From Paracoccus yeei ATCC BAA-599 (lineage in GTDB: Bacteria; Pseudomonadota; Alphaproteobacteria; Rhodobacterales; Rhodobacteraceae), in the NCBI RefSeq assembly GCF_000622145.1, contig NZ_JHWH01000008.1:62001-126000 (forward strand): a DNA stretch of 64,000 bases, written 5' to 3'. Under the pieces are notes generated by a model, which was not told where the DNA came from, searched no databases, and was given only the letters and a program-made list of their open reading frames with translations. Position numbers and translations under genes: made by a program. Positions 36,108 through 45,638 of this stretch are shown piece after piece. Every line of letters begins with the position of its first letter. Positions within the stretch are counted from its first letter, which is position 1.

Positions 36108-36353
36108 ATGAAAAGCGATCACCCCCTCCCGCCCCGCTGGCCCGTCTGGAAGCTGTCGATGCTGCTTTACGTCTTTGCGGCGGGGGCGGTGGCCATCAAC
36201 CTGTTCATGCTGGGCCTGATGGGCCAGGCGCTGGGCCTTGCGGCGTTGACGCCGCAGCAGGCGGTGGCGCTGGCGGTGCCGCTGGGCGTACCGGCCGCCT
36301 GGCTTGCCGGGCGCTGGGTGCATCGGCTGCTGGACGAGGCGGGCCGGGGCTAG
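36108..36353 (+). CDS. Two-helix membrane protein in the NosC position
   Basis: 81 residues from ATG 36108; a GTG at 36093 in frame adds five residues. Neither start has a close ribosome site. Two hydrophobic segments (KLSMLLYVFAAGAVAINLFMLGLMGQALGL and AVALAVPLGVPAAWLAGRWV) and no cysteine. Paracoccus nos clusters carry a small gene, nosC, before nosR; this holds that place, but I cannot confirm identity by sequence. Function unknown; could assist NosR. Confidence 0.6.
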   Translation: MKSDHPLPPRWPVWKLSMLLYVFAAGAVAINLFMLGLMGQALGLAALTPQQAVALAVPLGVPAAWLAGRWVHRLLDEAGRG

Positions 36354-36464
36354 CGGGCCATTTTCGCCGCCCGCCGCAAATTCGGACGGGAATTTGTGCT
36401 GGCGCAACGTTCGGGCCCCCGTGTCGGCGCCATCTTCGCGGCAGCTGTCCAGCCGGAGCGTCAG

Positions 36465-38750
36465 ATGTCCGTACCGCAACTTCTGCACCTTGCCCGCCGC
36501 GGGCTGTGGCTGATCGTGCTGTGCCTGCTGCCGCTGGCCGCGGGTTCGGCCCAGGCCATGACGCTGGCCGAGGCGCTGGAGCAGACCCCGCCCGCGCAGC
36601 TGTTCGCGGGGGCCGATGCCTATGGCGCGCCGCAGGGCGACCCGGCCATCGTGCCCGTGCTGAAGGGCGGCGAGGCGCTGGGCTTTGCCTATCTGAACAG
36701 CGACTTCACGCCTTCGACGGGCTATTCCGGCAAGCCGATCCGAATCGTCGTCGGCATCGACGCGCAGGGCGTGATCCGGGGCATCAACCTGGTCGAGCAT
36801 CATGAACCCATCGTCCTGATCGGCATCCCCGAGGCCAAGGTGCTGGCCGCGCTGAACGGGCTGATCGGCACCGATCTGGCGCCGGTCGCCAGCGGCGCGG
36901 CGAAGCCGCCGCAGGCCGAGATCGTCTCGGGCGCCACGGTGACGGTGCTGGTCATGGGCGACAGCATCGTGCGCTCGGCGGTCAAGCTGATCCGTTCGGG
37001 CCGGCTTTCGGGCGTGGCCGCCGGACCGGTGCCGGCCGAGGTCCGGCGCGAGCTGGACCCGGCCGTGACCCAGGCCGCGGACTGGCAGACGCTGCTGGGC
37101 GACGGCTCGGTCCGCTCGCTGGTCCTGACGGTGGGCGAGGTCAGCAAGGCCTTCGCCGATGCGGGCCAGCCCGCCGCCGCCGGCCGCCCCGAGGCCGCCG
37201 AGCCCAAGGCGCCCTTCATCGACCTTTACATGGCGCCGGTTTCGGTCCCGGCCATCGGTCGCAGCCTTTTGGGCGATGTCGCCTATGACCGGCTGGCGGC
37301 CAAGCTGAAACCCGGCCAGTCGGCGCTGCTGGTGGCGGGCGACGGCGCCTATTCGTTCAAGGGCTCGGGCTATGTCCGCGGCGGCATCTTCGACCGCATC
37401 GAGCTGATGCAGGACGGCCAGGGCCTGCGCTTCAAGGACCATGACCACACCCGCATCCCCGTGCTGGCCGCCCAGGGCGCGCCGCGGCTGAAGGAGATCG
37501 CGCTGTTCGTGGTGCCGCAGGACTTCACCTTCGACGTGACCCGGCCCTTCGACCTGCAACTGCTGGTGCAGCGCCAGACCCAGGGCCGCGACAAGGCCAC
37601 GCTGCCCTTCGACCTGGCCTATCAGATCCCGGAACGCTACCTGCTGCCTGCGCCCGAACCGGCCCCCGCCGCCGCCGAGCCCAATCCGCAACCGCAGCCC
37701 CGCGCCCAGGTCGGCCAGCCCGCGCCCGAGGACGACGGCCCGGCGCTGTGGAAAACCATGTGGCAGATGAACCGCATCCAGATCGCCATCCTGGGCACGG
37801 CGCTGGCGGTGCTGACGGCGATCTTCTTCTTCCAGGACGTGCTGACGAAGTACCCGCGCACCTTCCTGTGGGTGCGGCGCGCCTATCTGACCTTCACCCT
37901 GGTCTGGCTGGGCTGGATGGTCCACACGCAGCTGTCGGTCGTGAACGTGCTGACCTTCTTCAACGCGCTGCTTTCGGGGTTTTCCTGGGATTACTTCCTG
38001 GCGGCGCCTCTGGTCTTCATCCTGTGGTGCGCGGTCGCGGCGGGGCTGCTGTTCTGGGGCCGGGGGCCGTTCTGCGGCTGGCTCTGCCCCTTCGGTGCGC
38101 TGCAGGAACTGTCGAACACCGTCGCGCGCTGGCTGCGCTTTCCCCAGATCACCTTGCCCTGGGGGCTGCACGAACGGCTGTGGCCGATCAAGTACATGAT
38201 CTTCCTGGGGCTTTTCGGCCTGTCGCTTTATTCGCTGTCGGATGCCGAAATCTATGCCGAGGTCGAGCCCTTCAAGACCGCCATCATCCTGAAATTCATG
38301 CGCGAATGGGGCTTCGTGCTGTTCGCGCTGCTTTGCCTGCTGCCCGGCCTGTTCATCGAACGCTTCTATTGCCGCTACATGTGCCCCTTGGGCGCGGCGC
38401 TGGCGATCCCGGGGCGGATGCGCATGTTCGAATGGCTGAAGCGCTGGCCGGAATGCGGCAGCCCCTGCCAGCGCTGCGCCAACGACTGCCCGGTCCAGGC
38501 CATCCACCCCGAGGGGCAGATCAACGTCAACGAATGCATCTACTGCATGAACTGCCAGGTGCTTTACCACGACGACACCCGCTGCCCGCACATGATCACC
38601 GTCAAGGCCCGGCGCGAAAAGCTGGCCCGCAGCGCCGGCCCCGCCGCCGCCAAACCGGCCGCATCCCCAACCCCCGCCACGACTGCGCCGCCGGCCTATC
38701 GCGCCCAGCAGGCGGCGGCCCTGAAAATCCCCGATTCCAAAGGAGCATGA
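36465..38750 (+). CDS. nosR: NosR, FMN/iron-sulfur membrane electron donor for N2O reductase
   Basis: 761 residues; ATG behind CGGAG. After a signal peptide comes a periplasmic flavin domain with the covalent FMN motif SGATVT (near residue 163), a Pro-rich linker, then five or six helices. CGWLCPFG and CRYMCPLG motifs lie in the polytopic part, and the cytoplasmic C-terminus has two 4Fe-4S sets ([21 protein letters not shown]...CP). NosR keeps NosZ active and is needed for nos expression. nosZ starts 1 base later. Confidence 0.97.
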   Translation: MSVPQLLHLARRGLWLIVLCLLPLAAGSAQAMTLAEALEQTPPAQLFAGADAYGAPQGDPAIVPVLKGGEALGFAYLNSDFTPSTGYSGKPIRIVVGIDAQGVIRGINLVEHHEPIVLIGIPEAKVLAALNGLIGTDLAPVASGAAKPPQAEIVSGATVTVLVMGDSIVRSAVKLIRSGRLSGVAAGPVPAEVRRELDPAVTQAADWQTLLGDGSVRSLVLTVGEVSKAFADAGQPAAAGRPEAAEPKAPFIDLYMAPVSVPAIGRSLLGDVAYDRLAAKLKPGQSALLVAGDGAYSFKGSGYVRGGIFDRIELMQDGQGLRFKDHDHTRIPVLAAQGAPRLKEIALFVVPQDFTFDVTRPFDLQLLVQRQTQGRDKATLPFDLAYQIPERYLLPAPEPAPAAAEPNPQPQPRAQVGQPAPEDDGPALWKTMWQMNRIQIAILGTALAVLTAIFFFQDVLTKYPRTFLWVRRAYLTFTLVWLGWMVHTQLSVVNVLTFFNALLSGFSWDYFLAAPLVFILWCAVAAGLLFWGRGPFCGWLCPFGALQELSNTVARWLRFPQITLPWGLHERLWPIKYMIFLGLFGLSLYSLSDAEIYAEVEPFKTAIILKFMREWGFVLFALLCLLPGLFIERFYCRYMCPLGAALAIPGRMRMFEWLKRWPECGSPCQRCANDCPVQAIHPEGQINVNECIYCMNCQVLYHDDTRCPHMITVKARREKLARSAGPAAAKPAASPTPATTAPPAYRAQQAAALKIPDSKGA

Positions 38751-38751
38751 G

Positions 38752-40686
38752 ATGACCGACAGGAACGATTTCCGACTGAACCGCCGCCAGTTGCTGGGCA
38801 GCTCGGTCGCGGTGGCCGCAGGCGTCGGCGCCGTCGCGCCCCGCGCGCTGCTGGGCGCCGGGGCCGGGCTGGCCGCCGGCGGCATCGCCGCCCCGGCGCT
38901 GGCCCAGGGCACGCCCGGCAACCAGGAGTATGTCGTCCATCCGGGCGAACTGGACGAATATTACGTCCTGCTGTCCGGCGGCCATTCGGGCGAGGTGCGC
39001 ATCATGGGCCTGCCTTCGATGCGCGAACTGATCCGCGTGCCGATCTTCAACCGCGAAAGCGCCACCGGCTGGGGCCTGACCAACGAATCCCGCAAGGTGC
39101 TGACCGAAGGGCTGACCCCCGAGACGGTCGAGTTCCTCAAGGACAAGGGCGGCGTCTATACCAACGGCGACGCCCACCACCCGCACCCGTCCTTTACCGA
39201 CGGCACCTATGACGGGCGCTACTTCTTCATCAACGACAAGGCCAACACCCGTGTCGCCCGCGTCCGGCTGGACGTGATGAAATGCGACAAGATCATCGAG
39301 CTGCCGAACCAGCACACCGTGCACGGGCTGCGAGTGCAGAAATACCCGCGCACCGGCTATGTCTTCGCCAACGGCGAGGACGGCGTGCCGCTGCCCAACG
39401 ACGGCAGCGTGCTGGACGATCCCAAGCAGTATTTCTCGATCTTCTCGGCCATCGACGGCGACACGATGGAGGTCGCCTGGCAGATCAAGGTGGACGGCAA
39501 CCTCGACAACGTCGATGCCGATTACCAGGGCAAATACGCCTTCGCGACCTGCTACAACTCGGAAGGCGGCGTGACGCTGGAAGAGATGATGGAGAAGGAC
39601 CAGGACTGGCTGGCCGTCTTCGACCTGAAGGCCATCGAGGCCGCCGTGAAGGCCGGCGAGGGCGAAGTCAGGAACGGCGTGCGCGTGCTGGACGGCACCG
39701 GCGACAAGAACAGGCTGGTGCGCTATATCCCGGTCGCGAACGGCCCGCACGGCATCAACACCGCGCCGGACGGCATCCATATCGTCGCGAACGGCAAGCT
39801 GTCGCCCACGGTTACGGTGTTCGACGTGCGCAAGTTCGACGACCTTTTCGCCGACAAGATCCAGGGCCGCGACTGCGTGGTGGCCGAGCCGGAGCTGGGC
39901 CTGGGTCCGCTGCACACCGCCTATGACGGGCGCGGCAACGCCTATACCACGCTGTTCATCGACAGCCAGATCTGCAAGTGGAACATCGAGGACGCGATCC
40001 GCGCCTACAAGGGCGAGCAGGTCGACCCGATCCGGCAGAAGCTGGACGTGCACTACCAGCCGGGCCACAACCACACCTCGATGGGCCAGACCAAGGAAGC
40101 GGATGGCAAGTGGCTGATCTCGCTGAACAAGTTTTCGAAGGACCGGTTCCTGAACGTCGGGCCGCTGAAGCCGGAATGCGACCAGCTGATCGACATCTCG
40201 GGCGACGAGATGAAGATCGTCCACGACAACCCGACCTTCGCCGAGCCGCATGACGCGACCATCGTGCACGCATCGAAGATCAACCCCGTCTCGGTCTGGG
40301 ACCGCAACGATCCCTTCTTTGCCGATGCGGTGGCGCAGGCCAAGGCCGACAACATCGACCTGATGGTCGACAGCGAGGTGATCCGCGACGGCAACAAGGT
40401 GCGGGTCTACATGACCTCCTCGGCGCCGATCTTCGGGCTGGACAGCTTCACCGTCAAGCAGGGCGACGAGGTGACTGTCTATGTCACCAACATCGACGAT
40501 GTCGAGGACCTGACCCACGGCTTTTCGATCATCAACTACGGCATCAACATGGAGGTGGCGCCGCAGGCGACCGCATCCGTCACCTTCAAGGCCGACCGGC
40601 CGGGCGTCTACTGGTATTACTGTTCGTGGTTCTGCCATGCTATGCACATGGAGATGAAGGGCCGCATGCTGGTGGAAAAAGCCTGA
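38752..40686 (+). CDS. nosZ: Nitrous oxide reductase NosZ (clade I, Tat-exported)
   Basis: 644 residues; AAGGAG before the ATG. The twin-arginine signal [10 protein letters not shown] (about 8-17) marks clade I, exported folded with copper. The seven-bladed propeller holds the CuZ histidines ([51 protein letters not shown]). The C-terminal cupredoxin has the CuA motif C624, C628, H632, M635. All expected copper ligands seem present. Reduces N2O to N2 in the periplasm. Confidence 0.99.
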   Translation: MTDRNDFRLNRRQLLGSSVAVAAGVGAVAPRALLGAGAGLAAGGIAAPALAQGTPGNQEYVVHPGELDEYYVLLSGGHSGEVRIMGLPSMRELIRVPIFNRESATGWGLTNESRKVLTEGLTPETVEFLKDKGGVYTNGDAHHPHPSFTDGTYDGRYFFINDKANTRVARVRLDVMKCDKIIELPNQHTVHGLRVQKYPRTGYVFANGEDGVPLPNDGSVLDDPKQYFSIFSAIDGDTMEVAWQIKVDGNLDNVDADYQGKYAFATCYNSEGGVTLEEMMEKDQDWLAVFDLKAIEAAVKAGEGEVRNGVRVLDGTGDKNRLVRYIPVANGPHGINTAPDGIHIVANGKLSPTVTVFDVRKFDDLFADKIQGRDCVVAEPELGLGPLHTAYDGRGNAYTTLFIDSQICKWNIEDAIRAYKGEQVDPIRQKLDVHYQPGHNHTSMGQTKEADGKWLISLNKFSKDRFLNVGPLKPECDQLIDISGDEMKIVHDNPTFAEPHDATIVHASKINPVSVWDRNDPFFADAVAQAKADNIDLMVDSEVIRDGNKVRVYMTSSAPIFGLDSFTVKQGDEVTVYVTNIDDVEDLTHGFSIINYGINMEVAPQATASVTFKADRPGVYWYYCSWFCHAMHMEMKGRMLVEKA

Positions 40687-42011
40687 TGCGCCTGTCCCTT
40701 GCCCTGCTGCTGATCTGCCTGGCCTCGCCGCTTGCGGCGCGGGTCTGGCAGCCCGCCGACGATGCCGCGCTGGCATCGGCGCTGGACCGGGCGCAGGCGG
40801 GGGACGAAATCCTTCTGGGGGCCGGGCGCTGGCGCGGCCCCCTGCTGATCGAGACGCCGCTGACCCTGCGCGGCGAGGCCGGCGCCGTGGTGGACGGCCG
40901 GGGCCAGGGCCATGTGATCGCGGTCGATGCCCCGGACGTGCAGATCAGAGGCCTGACCGTGACCGGCTCGGGCAGCGATCTGGACCGGATGGATTCGGGC
41001 ATCTTCCTGACCAAGCGCGCCAGGGGCGCGCAGGTGCGCGGCAATACGCTGCGCGACAACCTGCACGGCATCCGCATCCAGGGCGCCCGCGACAGCGTGG
41101 TGGCCGACAACCGCATCGAAGGCCGCCGCGGCCGGCAGTCGGAACTGGGCAATGGCGTCAGCGTCTGGAACGCCCCCGGCGCCGTGGTCGAGGGCAACAC
41201 CATCACCCTGGGCCGCGACGGCATCTTCGTCTCGGTGTCGAAACGCAACGTGTTCCGGGGCAACGACATCCGGGGCACCCGCTTTGCCATCCATTACATG
41301 AACACCGCCGACAGCACGATCGAGGACAACCGCTCGCAGGACAACGGCATGGGCTATGCGATCATGTTCTCGGACCGGCTGCGGATCGTCGGCAACAGTT
41401 CGGACAACGACCGCGACTATGGCTTCCTGTTCAACTCGGCCAACCGCTCGGTGATCGAGAGGAACCGCGTGACCGGCCATCCCGCCCCGGAAAGCCGCTG
41501 GCGCGACATGGGCACCAGCGCCGAGCCGGGCGTCCCGCAAGCCGAGGTCTCTGTCACCGGCAGCCGCATTGCGCCGGAAAAATGCGTGTTCATCTATAAC
41601 GCCAACCGCAATCGTTTCATCGGCAACCGTTTCGAGGGCTGCGCCATCGGCATTCATTTCACTGCGGGGGCCGAGGGCAACCAGGTCGCCCGCAACGACT
41701 TCATCGGCAACCGCATTCAGGTGAAATACGTGGGCACCCGCTATCTGGAATGGTCGCTGGACGGTATCGGCAACTACTGGTCCGACAATGCGGGCTTCGA
41801 CCTGGACGGCGACGGGCTGGCCGACAGCCCCTATCGCCCGAACGACATGGTGGACAAGGTGATGTGGACCGCGCCGCAGGCCCGGTTGCTGCTGACCAGC
41901 CCCGCCGTGCAGATCCTGCGTTTCGCGCAAAGCCGCTTTCCCGCGCTGCTGCCGGGCGGCGTCACCGACAGCCATGCGCTGATGCGCCCGAATTCCGAAA
42001 GGCCGCTCTAG
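40686..42011 (+). CDS. nosD: NosD, periplasmic copper-cluster maturation protein
   Basis: 441 residues, starting at an ATG that shares one base with the nosZ stop. Signal peptide ends PLAA; the rest is a right-handed beta-helix of NosD/CASH repeats (GIRIQGARDSVVADNRIEG, GNTITLGRDGIFVS, then repeated N-rich turns) and ends with DSPYRPNDMVDKVMW, typical of NosD. Works with NosF and NosY to deliver sulfide or copper for CuZ assembly. Confidence 0.96.
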   Translation: MRLSLALLLICLASPLAARVWQPADDAALASALDRAQAGDEILLGAGRWRGPLLIETPLTLRGEAGAVVDGRGQGHVIAVDAPDVQIRGLTVTGSGSDLDRMDSGIFLTKRARGAQVRGNTLRDNLHGIRIQGARDSVVADNRIEGRRGRQSELGNGVSVWNAPGAVVEGNTITLGRDGIFVSVSKRNVFRGNDIRGTRFAIHYMNTADSTIEDNRSQDNGMGYAIMFSDRLRIVGNSSDNDRDYGFLFNSANRSVIERNRVTGHPAPESRWRDMGTSAEPGVPQAEVSVTGSRIAPEKCVFIYNANRNRFIGNRFEGCAIGIHFTAGAEGNQVARNDFIGNRIQVKYVGTRYLEWSLDGIGNYWSDNAGFDLDGDGLADSPYRPNDMVDKVMWTAPQARLLLTSPAVQILRFAQSRFPALLPGGVTDSHALMRPNSERPL

Positions 42012-42836
42012 ATGACCGTGATCCTTGACCATGTCGGCAAGACCTATGGCGGCCGCGCCGTGGTCAGCGACCTCAGCTATGCGCTGGAGCCGGGGCAGGT
42101 GGTGGCGCTGGTCGGCCACAACGGCGCGGGCAAGACCACGCAGATCAAGATGATGCTGGGCCTGACCCGGCCCGATGGCGGCAGAATCACCGTGCTGGGC
42201 GCAGACCCGGGCGACCGCGCGGCGCGGCGCGCGCTGGGATATCTGCCGGAAAGCGTGCAGTTCCACCTGGCCTTTTCCGGGCGCGAGACGCTGGGCTTCT
42301 ATGCCCGGCTGAAGGGCCTGCCGGCGCGCGGCCATGACGCGCTGTTCGCCCGCGTCGGGCTGTCGGACGCCGCCGACCGGCCGGTGCGCACCTATTCCAA
42401 GGGCATGCGGCAACGCCTGGGCCTGGCGCAGGCGCTGCTGGGCGACCCCCGCCTGCTGCTTCTGGACGAGCCGACCTCGGGCCTTGACCCCGCGCTTCGG
42501 CGCGAGCTTTACGGCATCGTCGCCGAACGGGCGCGGGCGGGGGCCACGGTGCTTTTGTCCTCGCACGCGCTGACCGAGCTGGAAGGCCATGCCGAGCGGG
42601 TCATCGTGCTGAACCGCGGCCGCAAGATCGCCGATGGCACGCTCGAGGAGTTGCGGGCGCTGGCCGGGCTGCCTTCGCGCCTGCATTGCGTCATCGACGG
42701 CACGCCACGACGGATCGAACTGGGCCAGGACGAAAAGCCCGCCGTGCTGCGCGCGCTCTTGGACCAGGGCGCGACCCGGATCACGCTGGAAGACCCCAGC
42801 CTCGACGACATCTATGCCCATTTCCTGCAATGCTAG
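42012..42836 (+). CDS. nosF: NosF, ABC ATPase for NosZ maturation
   Basis: 274 residues, contiguous with nosD. Walker A GHNGAGKT (35-42), signature YSKGMRQRLGLAQALL, Walker B LLLLDEPTSGLDP, H-loop SSHALTELE. Forms the ABC unit with NosY on the cytoplasmic side. Its end overlaps or abuts the nosY start. Confidence 0.97.
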   Translation: MTVILDHVGKTYGGRAVVSDLSYALEPGQVVALVGHNGAGKTTQIKMMLGLTRPDGGRITVLGADPGDRAARRALGYLPESVQFHLAFSGRETLGFYARLKGLPARGHDALFARVGLSDAADRPVRTYSKGMRQRLGLAQALLGDPRLLLLDEPTSGLDPALRRELYGIVAERARAGATVLLSSHALTELEGHAERVIVLNRGRKIADGTLEELRALAGLPSRLHCVIDGTPRRIELGQDEKPAVLRALLDQGATRITLEDPSLDDIYAHFLQC

Positions 42837-42844
42837 GCCGCCTG

Positions 42845-43663
42845 ATGTCCGCGATCCTGACCATAGCCCGCCGCGAACTGGCCGAAGGGGTGCGCAACCG
42901 CTGGGTGGTCTCGATGACTGCCGTCATGGCGGCGCTGGCCGGGGCCATCGCGGCCCTGGGCTCGGCTCCGACCGGCTCGACCGCGACCGGGGCGCTGGAC
43001 GTGGTGGTGGTGGGGCTGGCCAGCCTGACCATCTTCCTGGTGCCGCTGATCGCGCTGCTGCTGTCTCATGACAGCATCACCCGCGAGGCCGAGCGCGGCA
43101 CGCTGCTTTTGCTGCTGAGCCACCCCTTGGCGCGCTGGCAGGTCGTCGCCGGCAAGTTCCTGGGCCAACTGGCCATCCTGGCGCTGGCCACCGTGATCGG
43201 CTTCGGCTGCGCCGCCGTCTTCGTGATCTGGCGCCACGGCGCCGAGGGCTGGCAGGCCTTCGCCTTCATGACCGCCGTTTCGGTGCTGCTGGGCGCGGTC
43301 TTTCTGGGGCTGGGGGTGCTGGCGTCGAGCGTGGTGCAGGAAAGCTCGACCGCTGCCGGCATCGCCATCGGGCTGTGGCTGTTCTTCGTCGCGCTTTACG
43401 ACATGGCGCTGCTGGCGGCGCTGGTGGCGCGGGGCGGCCATGCCGTGCCGGGGGGGCTGATGGACATGGCGCTGCTGGCCAATCCGACCGACGCCTATCG
43501 CCTGCTGACGCTGGGCGAGGGCAGCGCCGCCCTGCTGTCGGGCATGGGCGGGGTCTATGACAATTCGCATCTGACGCCCTGGCTGCTGGCCGGGGCGCTG
43601 CTGGCCTGGTGCCTGGCGCCGTTGGCCCTGGCCATGACCGTGTTCGCGCGGAGGAACCTCTAG
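42845..43663 (+). CDS. nosY: NosY, ABC permease for NosZ maturation
   Basis: 272 residues from the ATG at 42845; the ATG at 42830 (overlapping nosF by 7 bases) is equally possible. Six hydrophobic helices of the ABC-2 type; N-terminus ILTIARRELAEGVRNRWV and the LSHDSITREAERGTLLLLLSHPLARWQVVAGKF loop are characteristic. Membrane part of NosDFY. Confidence 0.95.
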   Translation: MSAILTIARRELAEGVRNRWVVSMTAVMAALAGAIAALGSAPTGSTATGALDVVVVGLASLTIFLVPLIALLLSHDSITREAERGTLLLLLSHPLARWQVVAGKFLGQLAILALATVIGFGCAAVFVIWRHGAEGWQAFAFMTAVSVLLGAVFLGLGVLASSVVQESSTAAGIAIGLWLFFVALYDMALLAALVARGGHAVPGGLMDMALLANPTDAYRLLTLGEGSAALLSGMGGVYDNSHLTPWLLAGALLAWCLAPLALAMTVFARRNL

Positions 43664-44185
43664 ATGAAACCGCTTCTGATCGCCGCCTTGCTGATGCTGC
43701 CGCTGATGGGCTGCAAGCCGGACGCCACCGCCACCCTGCCGCCCGAGTCCATGACCGCCGAGGCGGTGGGCCGCTATTGCGGCATGAACCTGATGGAGCA
43801 CGAAGGCCCCAAGGGCCAGGTGGTGCTGTCGAAGGACCTGGGGGCCTATTGGTTCTCCTCGGCCCGCGACACGGTGGCCTTCACCATGATGCCGGACGAG
43901 GTCAAGGATTACGGCGGGCTTTATGTCTCGGACATGGCCAAGGCAAAAAGCTGGGCCGACCCCGGCGCCGACAACTGGATCGACGCGAAATCCGCCTTTT
44001 ACGTCGTCGGCGCCAAGGTCGAGGCGGCGATGGGCGGGGCCGAGATCGTGCCCTTCGGCACCCGCGAGGCGGCCGAGGCCTTTGCCCGGGACAAGGGCGG
44101 CACGGTGCAGGGCTTCGACGAACTGACCCCCGACGAGGTGCTGGGCGGCGAGGCCGAGCAGGGGGAGGGTGCTCATGCGCATTGA
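43664..44185 (+). CDS. nosL: NosL, copper-chaperone lipoprotein
   Basis: 173 residues. Lipoprotein signal with lipobox LMGC (C17). The copper(I)-site region CGMNLMEHEGPKGQ lies near residues 39-52, followed by WFSSARDTVAFTMMPDE. The tail ends in HAH. NosL supplies copper to apo-NosZ. It begins immediately after nosY and its end overlaps nosX by 11 bases. Confidence 0.95.
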   Translation: MKPLLIAALLMLPLMGCKPDATATLPPESMTAEAVGRYCGMNLMEHEGPKGQVVLSKDLGAYWFSSARDTVAFTMMPDEVKDYGGLYVSDMAKAKSWADPGADNWIDAKSAFYVVGAKVEAAMGGAEIVPFGTREAAEAFARDKGGTVQGFDELTPDEVLGGEAEQGEGAHAH

Positions 44186-45104
44186 CCGCCGCCGCTTCCT
44201 GACCATCTCGGCCGCTGTCGCTGGGGCGGCGCTGCTGTCGCCGCGCGGGCTCTTGGCGGCACCGCAGGCGACGGTCTGGCGCGGCCAGGCCCTGGGCGCA
44301 CCGACCACGCTGATCCTGAACCATCCCGACCCGGCCCGCGCCCAGGTCCTGCTGCGCGAGACCGCGGCCGAGCTGCGCCGGCTGGAGGCGATCTTCACCC
44401 TTTACCGCGCCGAATCGGAACTGTCGCGGCTGAATCGCGACGGCTATCTGCTGGCGCCCAGCCCCGAGATGCTGGCGGCGCTGGACCTGGCAGGCCGGGT
44501 CCATGCCGCGACCGGCGGGCTCTTCGACCCGACCGTGCAGCCGCTGTGGCGTGCCTATGCCGCGGGCGATGCGCAGGCCATCGCGGCGGCGCGGTCCGGC
44601 CTGGGCTTCGGACGTGTACGGATCAGCCGGGCCCGTATCTTGCTGGCGCCCGGCCAGGCGCTGACGCTGAACGGCATTGCCCAAGGTGTCATCACCGACC
44701 GCATCACCGATCTGCTGCGCGCCGGCGGGGCCGAGCATACGCTGGTCGACATGGGCGAGTTTCGCGCCATCGGCGGCCGCAGCGCGCAGGAGCCATGGTC
44801 GGTGAGGCTGGCCGGCGGCGGCCACGCGCTGCTGACCGACCGGGCGCTGGCCACGACCGAGGCGCGCGGCTTCAGCTTCGATCCCGAGGGCCGCTTGCCG
44901 CAGCTGATCGACCCCGCCACCGGCACGGCGCGCGCCGATTGGGCCCGCGTCTCGGTCATCGCCGACAGCGCGGGGCTGGCGGACGGGCTTTCGACCGGGC
45001 TCAGCCTGGCGCCGGCCGCGGCGATCCGCGCCGCCCTGCCGCATCTGCCCGGGGTCGAGGTCCGCGCGCTGGACGCCTCGGGGCAGGAGTTCCGTTTTAC
45101 CTGA
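44175..45104 (+). CDS. nosX: NosX, ApbE-type FAD:protein FMN transferase
   Basis: 309 residues from ATG 44175 behind GGGGGAGG. Tat signal DRRRFLTIS near residue 4. ApbE-family blocks: AIFTLYRAESELSRLNRDG, GLFDPTVQPLW, LNGIAQGVITDRI, and LVDMGEFRAIG. It attaches FMN to the threonine of NosR's periplasmic domain. Last core gene of the nos operon. Confidence 0.95.
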   Translation: MRIDRRRFLTISAAVAGAALLSPRGLLAAPQATVWRGQALGAPTTLILNHPDPARAQVLLRETAAELRRLEAIFTLYRAESELSRLNRDGYLLAPSPEMLAALDLAGRVHAATGGLFDPTVQPLWRAYAAGDAQAIAAARSGLGFGRVRISRARILLAPGQALTLNGIAQGVITDRITDLLRAGGAEHTLVDMGEFRAIGGRSAQEPWSVRLAGGGHALLTDRALATTEARGFSFDPEGRLPQLIDPATGTARADWARVSVIADSAGLADGLSTGLSLAPAAAIRAALPHLPGVEVRALDASGQEFRFT

Positions 45105-45136
45105 CGTTCCGCTACAGCCACAGGGGAGGAGAACCC

Positions 45137-45634
45137 ATGGAGCCCATCGTCACGCTGGACGTCCGCCCGATCCTGGCCCGGGGCGCCGAGCCCCTGGCCG
45201 AGATCCTGGCCGCCGTCGATGCCCTGTCACGGGGCCAGACCCTGCGCCTGATTGCGCCGTTCCGCCCCGTGCCGCTGTTTCGCGTCATGGCGCGGCGCGG
45301 CTATGACCACCACGAGACGCGCTTGCCCGACAAGGGCTGGCAGATCGACTTTGCGCCGGCCGCCCATCGGCTGGGGCAGGGCAGCGCGCTTGACGCCTTC
45401 GGCTGGCCCGAGCCGACCGCCCTGCTGGACCTGACCGCGCAGAGCTCCGATGAGGCGGCCGAGCGGCTGCGCCAGGCGCTTGGACGCATCCCGCCGGGCG
45501 ATGTGGTCTTTGCGCTGCTGGCTGCCGAGCCTGCGGACCTGCTGGCGGAACTGGGGGCGCAGGGCCACAAATGGGCCGCAAACCCGGCCGCCGACGGCAG
45601 CGGGTTCCGGCTGCTTCTGCGCCGCGCGGATTAG
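45137..45634 (+). CDS. DUF2249 protein with two similar halves
   Basis: 165 residues; ATG behind GGGGAGGAG, 32 bases after nosX, so likely in the nos transcript. The first half (about 4-72; TLDVRP, RGQTLRLIAPFRPVPLFRVMARRGY) is DUF2249, a TusA/SirA-like fold. The second half (about 95-163) repeats the pattern LDLT..., GDVVFALLAAEPADLLAELGAQGHKW, FRLLLRR. No cysteine, so a sulfur-carrier role seems unlikely. DUF2249 genes often accompany nitrogen-oxide genes; function unknown. Convergent with nnrS, 4 bases apart. Confidence 0.82.
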   Translation: MEPIVTLDVRPILARGAEPLAEILAAVDALSRGQTLRLIAPFRPVPLFRVMARRGYDHHETRLPDKGWQIDFAPAAHRLGQGSALDAFGWPEPTALLDLTAQSSDEAAERLRQALGRIPPGDVVFALLAAEPADLLAELGAQGHKWAANPAADGSGFRLLLRRAD

Positions 45635-45638
45635 CGGA

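Noticed and set aside
36077..36200. Plus-strand frame with a CxxC start (MTKILCEKCGHEK) before nosR
   Set aside because: It runs out of frame with the two-helix protein and continues as low-complexity sequence; the hydrophobic helices in the other frame are more convincing.
35982..38921. Long minus-strand open frame opposite nosR
   Set aside because: It covers nosR, whose motifs are unmistakable; the antisense product is low-complexity with no family pattern.
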